DNA of 64,000 nt from Ruminococcus sp. Its GTDB lineage: Bacteria; Bacillota; Clostridia; Oscillospirales; Ruminococcaceae. Positions 1-7,998 of this stretch are shown here, one piece after another (the stretch's first letter is position 1; the number at the start of each line of letters is the position of its first letter). Both the position numbers and the translations under genes were made by a program. The notes under the pieces are model-generated. The model did no database searches, was not told the origin of the DNA, and saw only the letters and a program-made list of their open reading frames with translations. The stretch spans positions 1-64,000 of the forward strand of contig JAGCYM010000111.1 of assembly GCA_017960805.1 (NCBI GenBank), written 5' to 3'.

Positions 1-1
1 A

Positions 2-3000
2 AAAACAAAAAGAGAATTAATAAAAGCTTTTTCAGGCAGCCTGATGGCAGCTGCTATGGCAGTTACTTCCATTGCTTCTGTTATGATTCCAGTGAGTGCT
101 AATGCAGTCGAATTGCTTGGAGCTACTGACTTCGAGGATGGAGTCGGGTTACCTTGGCATACCTGTTCATCCGGCCCGGCAAGGCAGGATTTTGAAATTG
201 AAGATGGAGCCTATACGGTTAAAATCCTAAATAATTTGGGAGGAGATGGCAGATGGGATCTTCAGTTCCGTCACAGAGGCCTAGTGATCATAAACGGTCA
301 CAAATATCATATTCATGCTGAGATCACACCGTCTGCTGATGGATACATCTATACCTATATAGGAAACTATTCGAATACTGCTGAGTATTGGAATGATGTA
401 GGAAACGGTGACTGGCAGCCAGCCAAGCTTACTAAAGGAGAGACTTTCGTAATTGATGCTGATTTCATTGCTGGTGATGGTCCTTCTCCTGCTCAAGAGG
501 GACCTTCTGAGTGGTCTTTCCAGTATGCTTGCAGCAAGGGCACATATAGTGAGGAAATATATGGGTGGACCGATACAGGAATGCCCAATGGTTCTATGCT
601 TATATTTGATAATATGTCGCTTCAGGATCTGACTGGCGTCGGTGATATTGATCCGAGCGATTCAGAGTACGGAATAATACGACCGAAGTCGAATGTACGT
701 CTTAATCAGGTCGGCTATTATAAGGGACTTAGAAAGAGGGCTTCATATACAACGGATAATGCCAAGCCCCTTGAATTCGATGTCTTTGATGCTTCGGGGA
801 CTTCTGTATATCATGGAAAATCTACAGTAATCAAAGATGACTACGATTCTGGTACGCCGGAGAATACAAAATCTAAGACTTATGGTAATAAGATTATTAC
901 CAAGTATAAGGACAGCGGTACGTACGTGCATATTCTTGACTTTACACAGTTACAGACAGCTGGTGATGGATACTATATTGTTGTTAAAGATGATACAGGT
1001 GTTTCAGGAACACGGTATAGTAACAAAGATAAGGCGTATGATACAACGATTTCTGAAGACAAAGTAATGTGGAGAAACTGGAAGACGGGTAAGGAATATC
1101 AGATGAACAAGTCTCATGATTTCAGTATTTCTGATACTGTTTATGATGGCCTTCTTCGTGACTCTATGAGCTATTTTTATCAGAATCGTTCAGGCGTTCC
1201 GATTCTGCCTGAGTATATTAAGAATGGCGATGCGAATACTTTAGCACATAATGCGTATGGACACAATCCTGATACCGCTTATGTTCAGCCTAATTGGGTG
1301 AATTATTACACAAATAAATTTGATGGCGATACCAAGTATAAGATTACAGCAACAAATGGCTGGTATGAAGCAGCCAATCACAGTAAATGTGTAATAAATG
1401 GCGGTTTCTCTGTGTGGACACTTCAGAACATGTATGAAATGTCAAAGCACCTTGGCGTGGATGAGAAGTGGGAGGATGGCAAATCAATTCTGATTCCTCA
1501 GGACAAGAATAATGCAAAGGGATCACCTGATGTTCTTGATGAGGCAAGAGTAGAGCTTCAGTGGATGTTTGATATGATGGTAAAGTCTGATGACCCATAC
1601 TTTGGTGAGGATGCTGGTCTGGTATATCATAGAATACAGGATCATAGATGGACTGGGCTTGCTATCCACGCTTGGAAGTATGAAGGTTTTGAGGACATAA
1701 CACGTATTGTTAAACCACCGACATATGCAGCTACACTTAATATGGTTGCTTGTGCTGCTCAGGCATCACGTCTCTGGAAAGGTATCGATGATGATTTTGC
1801 CGAGGAGTGTCTTGAGAATGCTCAGGTCGGTCTTGCTGCTGTTGAAAAGCTAAAAGCAAACTGGGATGATAAGAATGGTGCCTCAGAAGAGCAGGACGAT
1901 ACACTCGGTTTAAACAGCAGGGAAGGCGATAAATACTTTGCTCCCCTTGATCAGACAGTAGATGGAGATCCTTATGGAGATACTTATGTAAATGATGAGT
2001 ATTACTGGGCCCTTTGTGAGCTTTTTGCTACAACCGGGGATCCTGAGTATTATGATAAGCTCAGGGTCTATAAGAATATTAATGATTCCACAGCAATGGA
2101 TAAAGCTTTTGGAATAACAACCAACATCAGCGGTGGAGAGAATAACGGTTCATTCAGTTCATTCAACTGGGGATGCACAGCAGGCCTTGGTACCTTATCG
2201 ATTTATCTAAATAAGGATCAGCTCAATGAAGAAGCTGTTTCAGCTGTAGAGAAGTCTATATGTAAAGCTGCCGATGCTTATATCAGTCAGGAAGATCAGT
2301 CTGGTATGGGTATCCCATACGTTGGCTTTACTTATCTTGATGAGATAAGTATTGGAATAGGTCAGCCAGATGAGATAACAGGTTATGAATTTGGGTCAAA
2401 TGCATATGTTGTCAATAACGCAATAGTAATGGCGTACGCATACGACGTGACAAAGACCGACAAGTACCTCTCCGGAGCTACGACCGCTATGGACTACATT
2501 TTCGGACGTAATGGCAACGACTTCTCATATGTATCTGGGTATGGTGATGAAACTCTCCAGTGGCCTCATCACAGACTCTGGGCTAATGGTGTTGATCCAG
2601 AATTCCCGAAAGCACCTTCCGGTGTATTATGCGGAGGTCCGAATGCTGCACTCAGTGATGATTATGTACGCGGAATGGGCTTGAAGAGAGGTGCTCTTGC
2701 AAGTCAGAAGTGCTATGTTGATTCAGGTGAAGCATGGTCAGTAAATGAAGTCTCAATCAACTTGAATGCGTCTCTTGCGTGGATAACCTCATACCTTGAA
2801 GATGTTGCGCCGACAATTGTAGTTTACACAGGCGAATCAACCAGTACAACGACTACAGCAACAGGTAATGTGACAAATACTACTACGACAACTGTATCAG
2901 GAAGTACTCCATGCACAGCTACATGGGGTGATGCTAACTTAGACGGAAAGATTTCTATAGCGGATGCAACAGCTATTCTTCAGTCTATCGCCAATAAGGA

Positions 3001-3169
3001 CAAGTATGAACTTAAGCCTCAGGGTAAATCAAACGCTGATATTGTTGATAACGGCGATGGCGTAACTTCCAAGGATGCTCTTGCAATTCAGATGCTTGAT
3101 GCAAAGGTTATCAGTCAGGTAGATCTTCCGATAACATCTGAAAAACTTGATGCACTTTTAAAGAAATGA
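2..3169 (+). CDS. CBM-Ig-GH9-dockerin protein with a destroyed catalytic motif (5' end just outside the window)
   Basis: Secreted GH9-architecture protein. The reading frame is open from base 2. Comparison with the paralogue at 32731 puts the start codon only a codon or two outside the window. In order, numbering from the first full codon: signal peptide (~1-35), CBM4-like module (~38-210), CelD_N Ig-like domain (~226-330), GH9 module (~350-960), Thr-rich linker, dockerin (~985-1050). GH9 enzymes use two Asp in a DAGD motif to position and activate water. Here the motif reads WYEAANH (bases 1361-1381), so both Asp are replaced (Glu and Asn). The two other GH9 proteins in the window keep DAGDH. 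The acid Glu (VNEVSIN) and the PHHR substrate motif remain. It is therefore probably inactive or strongly impaired as a cellulase, yet keeps a full-length frame, binding module and dockerin. A binding or decoy role is inference. Confidence 0.9.
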   Translation, partial: KTKRELIKAFSGSLMAAAMAVTSIASVMIPVSANAVELLGATDFEDGVGLPWHTCSSGPARQDFEIEDGAYTVKILNNLGGDGRWDLQFRHRGLVIINGHKYHIHAEITPSADGYIYTYIGNYSNTAEYWNDVGNGDWQPAKLTKGETFVIDADFIAGDGPSPAQEGPSEWSFQYACSKGTYSEEIYGWTDTGMPNGSMLIFDNMSLQDLTGVGDIDPSDSEYGIIRPKSNVRLNQVGYYKGLRKRASYTTDNAKPLEFDVFDASGTSVYHGKSTVIKDDYDSGTPENTKSKTYGNKIITKYKDSGTYVHILDFTQLQTAGDGYYIVVKDDTGVSGTRYSNKDKAYDTTISEDKVMWRNWKTGKEYQMNKSHDFSISDTVYDGLLRDSMSYFYQNRSGVPILPEYIKNGDANTLAHNAYGHNPDTAYVQPNWVNYYTNKFDGDTKYKITATNGWYEAANHSKCVINGGFSVWTLQNMYEMSKHLGVDEKWEDGKSILIPQDKNNAKGSPDVLDEARVELQWMFDMMVKSDDPYFGEDAGLVYHRIQDHRWTGLAIHAWKYEGFEDITRIVKPPTYAATLNMVACAAQASRLWKGIDDDFAEECLENAQVGLAAVEKLKANWDDKNGASEEQDDTLGLNSREGDKYFAPLDQTVDGDPYGDTYVNDEYYWALCELFATTGDPEYYDKLRVYKNINDSTAMDKAFGITTNISGGENNGSFSSFNWGCTAGLGTLSIYLNKDQLNEEAVSAVEKSICKAADAYISQEDQSGMGIPYVGFTYLDEISIGIGQPDEITGYEFGSNAYVVNNAIVMAYAYDVTKTDKYLSGATTAMDYIFGRNGNDFSYVSGYGDETLQWPHHRLWANGVDPEFPKAPSGVLCGGPNAALSDDYVRGMGLKRGALASQKCYVDSGEAWSVNEVSINLNASLAWITSYLEDVAPTIVVYTGESTSTTTTATGNVTNTTTTTVSGSTPCTATWGDANLDGKISIADATAILQSIANKDKYELKPQGKSNADIVDNGDGVTSKDALAIQMLDAKVISQVDLPITSEKLDALLKK

Positions 3170-3185
3170 AAAAACTGATTTAATG

Positions 3186-3219
3186 AGGCGGAGGCTTTTC
3201 AGAGGCCTCCGCCTTTTTA
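3186..3219 (+). terminator. Rho-independent terminator after the first GH9 gene
   Basis: A 10-bp GC-rich stem (3186-3195 with 3205-3214, AGGCGGAGGC and its complement) with a 9-nt loop is followed by a T run. It lies 16 bases after the stop codon. Confidence 0.93.
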
Positions 3220-3284
3220 GAAATGATGCGAATTTTCAAATTCATAAAATAATTGATACAATAAATTAAAAAATATGAAACCCC

Positions 3285-3313
3285 TTGACTTTTTTTTATA
3301 GAAATTGTATAAT
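3285..3313 (+). promoter_or_regulatory. SigA-type promoter for the zinc-ribbon gene
   Basis: TTGACT at 3285-3290 and TATAAT at 3308-3313 are separated by 17 bases. This is nearly consensus and lies about 75 bases before the start codon at 3390. Confidence 0.88.
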
Positions 3314-3389
3314 AGATATTGCAAAGGCAGTGAAAGAATGTCGCTTTCTACTGCAAGATCGGCATATATTACAATAGGAGTGATGAAGA

Positions 3390-3824
3390 ATGGGTCTTCT
3401 CGATAAAATTGGTGACGCGAGCAAAGGCTTGACAGATAAGACCAAAAGCATCTCGGAAGCAAATAACCTGAAGAGAAAGATTCTGTATGAGGAGGAAAGA
3501 ATCGTTGAGATTTTTACCGATATCGGTAAGAAATACTATAAGAATCCCAACGAGGATCCGGCAAACCTCAAAGTTCTTTGCGATGATATCGACACAAGAC
3601 GCAGAAGAATAAAGAAGATGAGATTTGAACTTAATGGCATCAGAGGCTATAAGATCTGCCCGAAGTGTGATGCTGAGGTTAACGAGCGTTTCCAGTTCTG
3701 CGGACGCTGCGGAGCAAGGCTTCCTGACATGGAGGACGATGATTTCATGTCACTTGAACCCAACGATTATTATACAGAAAGCAGCAATCAGTTCTTTAAC
3801 GCAGATTCAAATCAGAACTACTAA
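3390..3824 (+). CDS. Small soluble zinc-ribbon protein
   Basis: A 144-residue cytosolic protein. The N-terminal ~85 residues are charged and helical, with many Lys, Arg and Glu. Residues ~88-108 form a C-terminal zinc ribbon with two Cys pairs (CPKC and CGRC), and the tail is acidic. There is no signal peptide or membrane segment. It is preceded by a near-consensus promoter and an AGGAG ribosome-binding site, and followed by its own palindromic terminator, so it is a single-gene transcription unit. Function is unknown. Zinc-ribbon proteins of this sort are common in clostridia and the ribbon probably binds protein or nucleic acid. Confidence 0.85.
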   Translation: MGLLDKIGDASKGLTDKTKSISEANNLKRKILYEEERIVEIFTDIGKKYYKNPNEDPANLKVLCDDIDTRRRRIKKMRFELNGIRGYKICPKCDAEVNERFQFCGRCGARLPDMEDDDFMSLEPNDYYTESSNQFFNADSNQNY

Positions 3825-3830
3825 TTAAAT

Positions 3831-3866
3831 AGGACTGTTGCACATATGTGCAACAGTCCTTTATTT
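3831..3866 (+). terminator. Perfect-palindrome terminator
   Basis: Bases 3831-3860 are a perfect 30-base inverted repeat (arms of 15 bases, starting AGGACTGTTGCACAT) followed by a T-rich stretch. It ends the zinc-ribbon transcript and lies just before the start of the next gene. Confidence 0.92.
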
Positions 3867-3883
3867 TTACAAGAGGCATTTTT

Positions 3884-5203
3884 ATGAGATTTATTGAGCT
3901 TATTTTATTACTTGTTTTTTATAATCTTGTGCCTTTGTGGACCACATTCACTTCTGTTCCAGTATCTGTGAGAGTTGTTTTTACAATAATCATTAGCATT
4001 GTATACCTCATAATACTGTTTCGCAGAGAGAAAACACCGCTTAAAGGTTTTCGGATGCGTTCACTCAGAAGAGGATTGAGTCTGACATGGTTAACAGGTG
4101 CTTCGATACTCTGCGAGTGGATAATCATCGCGATTTATTTGATTTTAACACCACGCGGTGCTGTAGCAAAGACATTTTCCATTGTAATGCCGGTTCTGGC
4201 TATATTAGTGACATTTACTGCTGGTGTTATTCAGACGGCTATTGGTTCCAAACAGATGAAACTCCTTGACTATCTGCTTGTGTATCTTTTCTGGTGGGTA
4301 TTTCCACTTAACTTATTTGTATTTGCTCACTTTTTCAAGAAGGCAAGGCGTGAATACTGGTTTGAGGTCGATAAGGTCGAACTTGATAACTCACGTGCTG
4401 AGAATGAGATATGTAAGACCAAATATCCAATAATAATGGTCCATGGAATATTTTTCCGTGACTGGCAGTATTTCAATTATTGGGGCAGAGTACCTGCTGA
4501 ACTCAAAAAAAATGGCGCTACGGTTTATTATGGAAAACAACAATCGGCCCGCTCGGTTCATGACTCAGCAGTTGAACTGAGTTCAACGATTCTTAAGGTC
4601 ATTGAAGAAACTGGTGCGGAAAAGGTGAATCTGATTGCTCATTCAAAAGGCGGACTTGATTCACGCTATGCTATCAGCTGCCTTGGAATGGATAAGTATG
4701 TTGCTACGCTCACTACGATCAATACTCCACACAGGGGATGTGACATGGTTGACTATCTGCTCGAAAAGGTACCTGATAAGATTTCAAATGGAATTGCACG
4801 TAAATATGACAAACTATTTGGGAAGTTAGGTGACAGTCGTCCGGATTTCATGGCAGGTGTTCATGATCTGAGTGCTATTCGTATGAAAGCACTTAATGAT
4901 GAGATGCCGGATTCACCTGATGTATCTTATAGAAGCTTCATGAGCGTAATGAAATGTGCATTATCTGCCGGATTCCCGTTGTGCATAAGTTACCTCATAA
5001 TTAAAAAGCTGAATGGACGTAATGATGGCCTTGTCTGGGAGGAGTCAGCACGGTACGGGAGATACAAACTCATTGAGAATAACCATATGCGTGGCGTTAG
5101 CCATGGAGACGCAATTGATCTTATGCGAGAGAATATAGATGGTTATGACGTAAGAGAGTTTTATACAGGCATTGTAGCTGATTTAAAAACAGAGGGCTTT
5201 TGA
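3884..5203 (+). CDS. Membrane-anchored alpha/beta hydrolase, lipase-like
   Basis: A 439-residue protein. The first ~160 residues hold about four hydrophobic membrane segments. The remainder is an alpha/beta-hydrolase domain resembling bacterial triacylglycerol lipases: a PIIMVHG oxyanion strand near residue 185, then NYWGRVPAELKKNGA, then the nucleophile elbow AHSKGG. A C-terminal NNHMRGVSHGDAID segment probably carries the catalytic His. The likely substrate is a lipid or other ester at the membrane; the exact substrate cannot be told. The start at 3884 was chosen because AAGAGG lies 8 bases upstream. An in-frame ATG at 3848 sits inside the preceding terminator stem and is unlikely. I see no separate promoter; transcription may come from readthrough. 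Confidence 0.82.
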   Translation: MRFIELILLLVFYNLVPLWTTFTSVPVSVRVVFTIIISIVYLIILFRREKTPLKGFRMRSLRRGLSLTWLTGASILCEWIIIAIYLILTPRGAVAKTFSIVMPVLAILVTFTAGVIQTAIGSKQMKLLDYLLVYLFWWVFPLNLFVFAHFFKKARREYWFEVDKVELDNSRAENEICKTKYPIIMVHGIFFRDWQYFNYWGRVPAELKKNGATVYYGKQQSARSVHDSAVELSSTILKVIEETGAEKVNLIAHSKGGLDSRYAISCLGMDKYVATLTTINTPHRGCDMVDYLLEKVPDKISNGIARKYDKLFGKLGDSRPDFMAGVHDLSAIRMKALNDEMPDSPDVSYRSFMSVMKCALSAGFPLCISYLIIKKLNGRNDGLVWEESARYGRYKLIENNHMRGVSHGDAIDLMRENIDGYDVREFYTGIVADLKTEGF

Positions 5204-5217
5204 TCATCTGAGAGTAT

Positions 5218-5249
5218 ACAATCAGTATCAAATGATAAGAATTGATTGT
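5218..5249. terminator. Weak inverted repeat between convergent genes
   Basis: ACAATCA (5218-5224) and TGATTGT (5243-5249) flank 18 bases between the stops of the lipase-like gene and the opposing small membrane protein. It may act as a weak bidirectional terminator. T runs are poor on both sides. Confidence 0.4.
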
Positions 5250-5251
5250 GT

Positions 5252-5635
5252 TTATGCTGGTGCTAATCTGAATCCTATCATACGGCATATGAAATATGCA
5301 GGTATGCATAACAGGAACCATAGAAAACTGAACAGGGGGCAAACTTGTCCGAGAATATTCAGTGGTATTTCGGAATAATCCCAGACTTGCCAGCCCATTA
5401 TTATATTATCGAATACACCTACAGTAAATTCGATAAGTGTTATCAGAGGCATGCCCAACAAACAGGTCTTTATAAGTGAAGTTGCAGGATGGTTACTGAG
5501 CGTATATATTATGATCAGGACTATACCTCCTGTTATGCACATTGTCCAGTGAGTATATCCTCTTCCTGTAACCTCAACAAAAGCGTACAGGAAAAAGCCC
5601 ATAAGAAAAACAAAAAAATATCGCGAAAGTTTCAA
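5252..5635 (-). CDS. Small four-helix membrane protein
   Basis: A 127-residue protein made almost wholly of hydrophobic helices, with conserved-looking VEVTGRGYTHWTM, GWQVWDYS and PLFSFLWF segments. It resembles the CmpB-type 'putative ABC transporter permease' membrane family, also represented at 24180, but that assignment is moderate. The start is taken as a TTG codon at 5635 because a good AGGAGAG site lies 7 bases upstream; longer frames back to 5704 lack one. It points away from malQ across a ~70-base gap and converges on the lipase-like gene. Function is unknown. Confidence 0.65.
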   Translation of the reverse strand: MKLSRYFFVFLMGFFLYAFVEVTGRGYTHWTMCITGGIVLIIIYTLSNHPATSLIKTCLLGMPLITLIEFTVGVFDNIIMGWQVWDYSEIPLNILGQVCPLFSFLWFLLCIPAYFICRMIGFRLAPA

Positions 5636-5706
5636 AGCACATCTCTCCTGAAGATAGTATGAACTTGAGCGTTTAGAATTATTCTTTAAAATTGGAGAAA
5701 ACAAAA

Positions 5707-7179
5707 ATGAGAAAAAGCTGTATAATTATGCATATATCCAGTCTGCCGTCAGAGTATGGAATAGGAAAGATGGGCAGACATGCATTTGAGTTTGCGGATT
5801 TCCTAAAAAGCGCAGGTGTTAAGTGCTGGCAAATACTTCCGCTTTCTCCGACTAGTTATGGCGATTCGCCTTATCAGTCATTTTCAGTAAATGCAGGAAA
5901 TCCTTATTTCATCGATTTTGAGATCCTTGAGGGCGATGAGCTTCTTGAAAAACATGAGTACTCTAGTTTTACCTGGGAGAGTGAGCCAGGCAAAGTTGAT
6001 TATAGTATTATTTATGAGAACTGTTTCAAAGTTCTGAGAATTGCATATTCTCGTTTCAAGTCTTCCAGATTTCCGGGATACAGACGTTTCTGTGAAAAGA
6101 ATAAGGACTGGCTTGATGAGTATGCATTGTTTATGGCTCTTAAATCCAAGAACGGAGGCAAGGCCTGGTATGAATGGGACAGTGATCTTGCCATGCATAA
6201 AAGCAAGGCTGTTACAGAAGCTAGGAAAGAACTTAAGAAAGAAATAGGATTCTACAAGTTTATTCAGTATGAGTTCGATCGTCAGTGGTCTGAACTGAAA
6301 AAATATGCTAACGACTGCGGAATAGAGATCGTTGGTGATATACCGATATACTGTGCTCTGGACAGTGTAGAAGTTTGGGCTGATCATAAACTGTTCTGGC
6401 TTGACCGAAAACGCCGGCCGGTTTGTGTTGCAGGCTGCCCGCCGGATGATTTTTCACCTACCGGACAGTTATGGGGCAACCCTCTGTACGATTGGGAATA
6501 TCATAAGAAAACAGGATTTAAATGGTGGATAGGAAGGATCAATGCAGCGACAAATCTTTATGATATTGTTCGAATAGATCACTTCCGTGGATTTGAAAGC
6601 TATTACACTATTCCGTTTGGCAATGAAGATGCTACTGTTGGAGAATGGAAAAAAGGGCCTGATTATGAATTGTTCAAGCAGGCTGAAGAAAAACTCGGAA
6701 GGCTTAATATTATAGCGGAAGATTTAGGTTTCCTGACTCCTGAAGTTCATGTTATGCTTGATAAATGCGGATATCCTGGAATGAAGGTACTTCAGTTTGG
6801 TTTCTCTGATGGAGAAAATGATTATCTTCCTCATAACTTTACGACAACCAATTGTTTTGTATATACAGGCACTCATGATAATGAAACTCTCAACGGTTGG
6901 GTAGAAAGTCTGGACAAAAAGTCGCTGAAATTTGCCAAGAGGTATCTTAATGTCCGCAAGAAAGGTGAGATACCTATGGCAGTTATTCGTGCGGCTTGGG
7001 GAAGTGTTGCTGCAGTTGCATGTGCTCAGATGCAGGACTTCCTTGACAGTCCTCGTGATGACAGAATGAACACGCCTTCGACCCTTGGGGGAAACTGGCA
7101 GTTCAGGACAAAGGAAAGTGATTTCACGCCTGAACTTGCAAAGAAGATCCGTCGCCTGAATAAGGTGTTTAACCGATGA
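5707..7179 (+). CDS. malQ: 4-alpha-glucanotransferase (GH77)
   Basis: Transfers 4-alpha-glucan segments between maltodextrins, making longer chains that glycogen phosphorylase can use. The protein is 490 residues, normal for bacterial MalQ. GH77 active-site residues are visible: nucleophile Asp291 in RIDHFRGF, acid/base Glu338 in AEDLGF and Asp391 in GTHDNE. The start at 5707 is chosen because GGAG lies 9 bases upstream; the TTG at 5692 overlaps that site. Its stop overlaps the start of the lipoprotein gene by 4 bases, and glgP follows, so the three are probably co-transcribed. No clear promoter is visible in the short gap upstream. Confidence 0.95.
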   Translation: MRKSCIIMHISSLPSEYGIGKMGRHAFEFADFLKSAGVKCWQILPLSPTSYGDSPYQSFSVNAGNPYFIDFEILEGDELLEKHEYSSFTWESEPGKVDYSIIYENCFKVLRIAYSRFKSSRFPGYRRFCEKNKDWLDEYALFMALKSKNGGKAWYEWDSDLAMHKSKAVTEARKELKKEIGFYKFIQYEFDRQWSELKKYANDCGIEIVGDIPIYCALDSVEVWADHKLFWLDRKRRPVCVAGCPPDDFSPTGQLWGNPLYDWEYHKKTGFKWWIGRINAATNLYDIVRIDHFRGFESYYTIPFGNEDATVGEWKKGPDYELFKQAEEKLGRLNIIAEDLGFLTPEVHVMLDKCGYPGMKVLQFGFSDGENDYLPHNFTTTNCFVYTGTHDNETLNGWVESLDKKSLKFAKRYLNVRKKGEIPMAVIRAAWGSVAAVACAQMQDFLDSPRDDRMNTPSTLGGNWQFRTKESDFTPELAKKIRRLNKVFNR

Positions 7180-7982
7180 AGAGACTGTTATTCATCCTTT
7201 TATCTGCGGCAGTTATTGCTGGATGTTCAGCAGCTGGACCGGAGTCATCAGCAGATACGACTGAAGATATATCGGTCCAGACCGCCACTATGACCTCTTT
7301 AGTTACAACGTCTTCTACAACAGAGGTCAATAGTTATCCGACGACTGATGCAACTACTTTTGAAGTCAGAGATTCAGTCAACGAAATAACTGATAATGAG
7401 AAAAAGGCGCTTGATAAATTAAATGAAAAGTATGGTATGAATTTCACGGTTCTTGATCGTTATCTGAACTGGGAATACTGGGGGGAGGTTCCTGAGGAGC
7501 AGCTTGTTGAGTTCTACCTAGAGGACGATGACGGAGAATTGTTTCAAGCCAGTGGGAAAGAGGACAGTGATGTTCTTGACACTGACGGATATCTGTTTGT
7601 TCTGAAAAAACAGGAACTCTATGATGAGGCAGAGCGTTACATCAGGGAACTGATGCCTGAGGGGAAAATCCGGTTTGTCAATCTTATCGGTAGTTCTCTT
7701 CCGTTTGATTTGCCGGCAGATGTGTCATATGAGATATTCAGGGATTCATTCGGCGAAAATAATGGATATCTGTTAACGAATGTCTATATTACAGAAGGAA
7801 TGAATATGCCTGAAGAATTGAATGAGTATGATCCGGCTGATCCCTCACTGCTTCCGACACCGCTTGGCTATAGACTAAGAATAGCTGTTTACCGTATTCC
7901 CAAAGAGGATTATGATTGCTTGGATGATGTTATTTACGGCAAAGCTGATCTGAACTATGAAAAAATGATTCCATTGAACTGA
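7176..7982 (+). CDS. Putative lipoprotein inside the malQ-glgP operon
   Basis: A 268-residue protein with a lipoprotein signal peptide (charged MKR, hydrophobic core, lipobox VIAGC near residue 16). A Ser/Thr-rich spacer (~20-65) and an acidic globular domain follow. It overlaps malQ by 4 bases (ATGA) and ends 16 bases before glgP, so translation is probably coupled. I do not recognise the globular domain. Its position suggests an extracytoplasmic role linked to glucan use, but no carbohydrate-binding motif is seen, so this is context only. Confidence 0.75.
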   Translation: MKRLLFILLSAAVIAGCSAAGPESSADTTEDISVQTATMTSLVTTSSTTEVNSYPTTDATTFEVRDSVNEITDNEKKALDKLNEKYGMNFTVLDRYLNWEYWGEVPEEQLVEFYLEDDDGELFQASGKEDSDVLDTDGYLFVLKKQELYDEAERYIRELMPEGKIRFVNLIGSSLPFDLPADVSYEIFRDSFGENNGYLLTNVYITEGMNMPEELNEYDPADPSLLPTPLGYRLRIAVYRIPKEDYDCLDDVIYGKADLNYEKMIPLN

Positions 7983-7998
7983 TAAAGGAGAAAAACAT

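Noticed and set aside
3848..3883. Upstream ATG of the lipase-like gene
   Set aside because: It lies inside the terminator stem of the previous gene; the ATG at 3884 has an AAGAGG site and begins a hydrophobic segment.
5660..5700. Promoter for malQ in the divergent gap
   Set aside because: TTGAGC with TAAAAT can be aligned, but transcription would start on top of the ribosome-binding site; not convincing.
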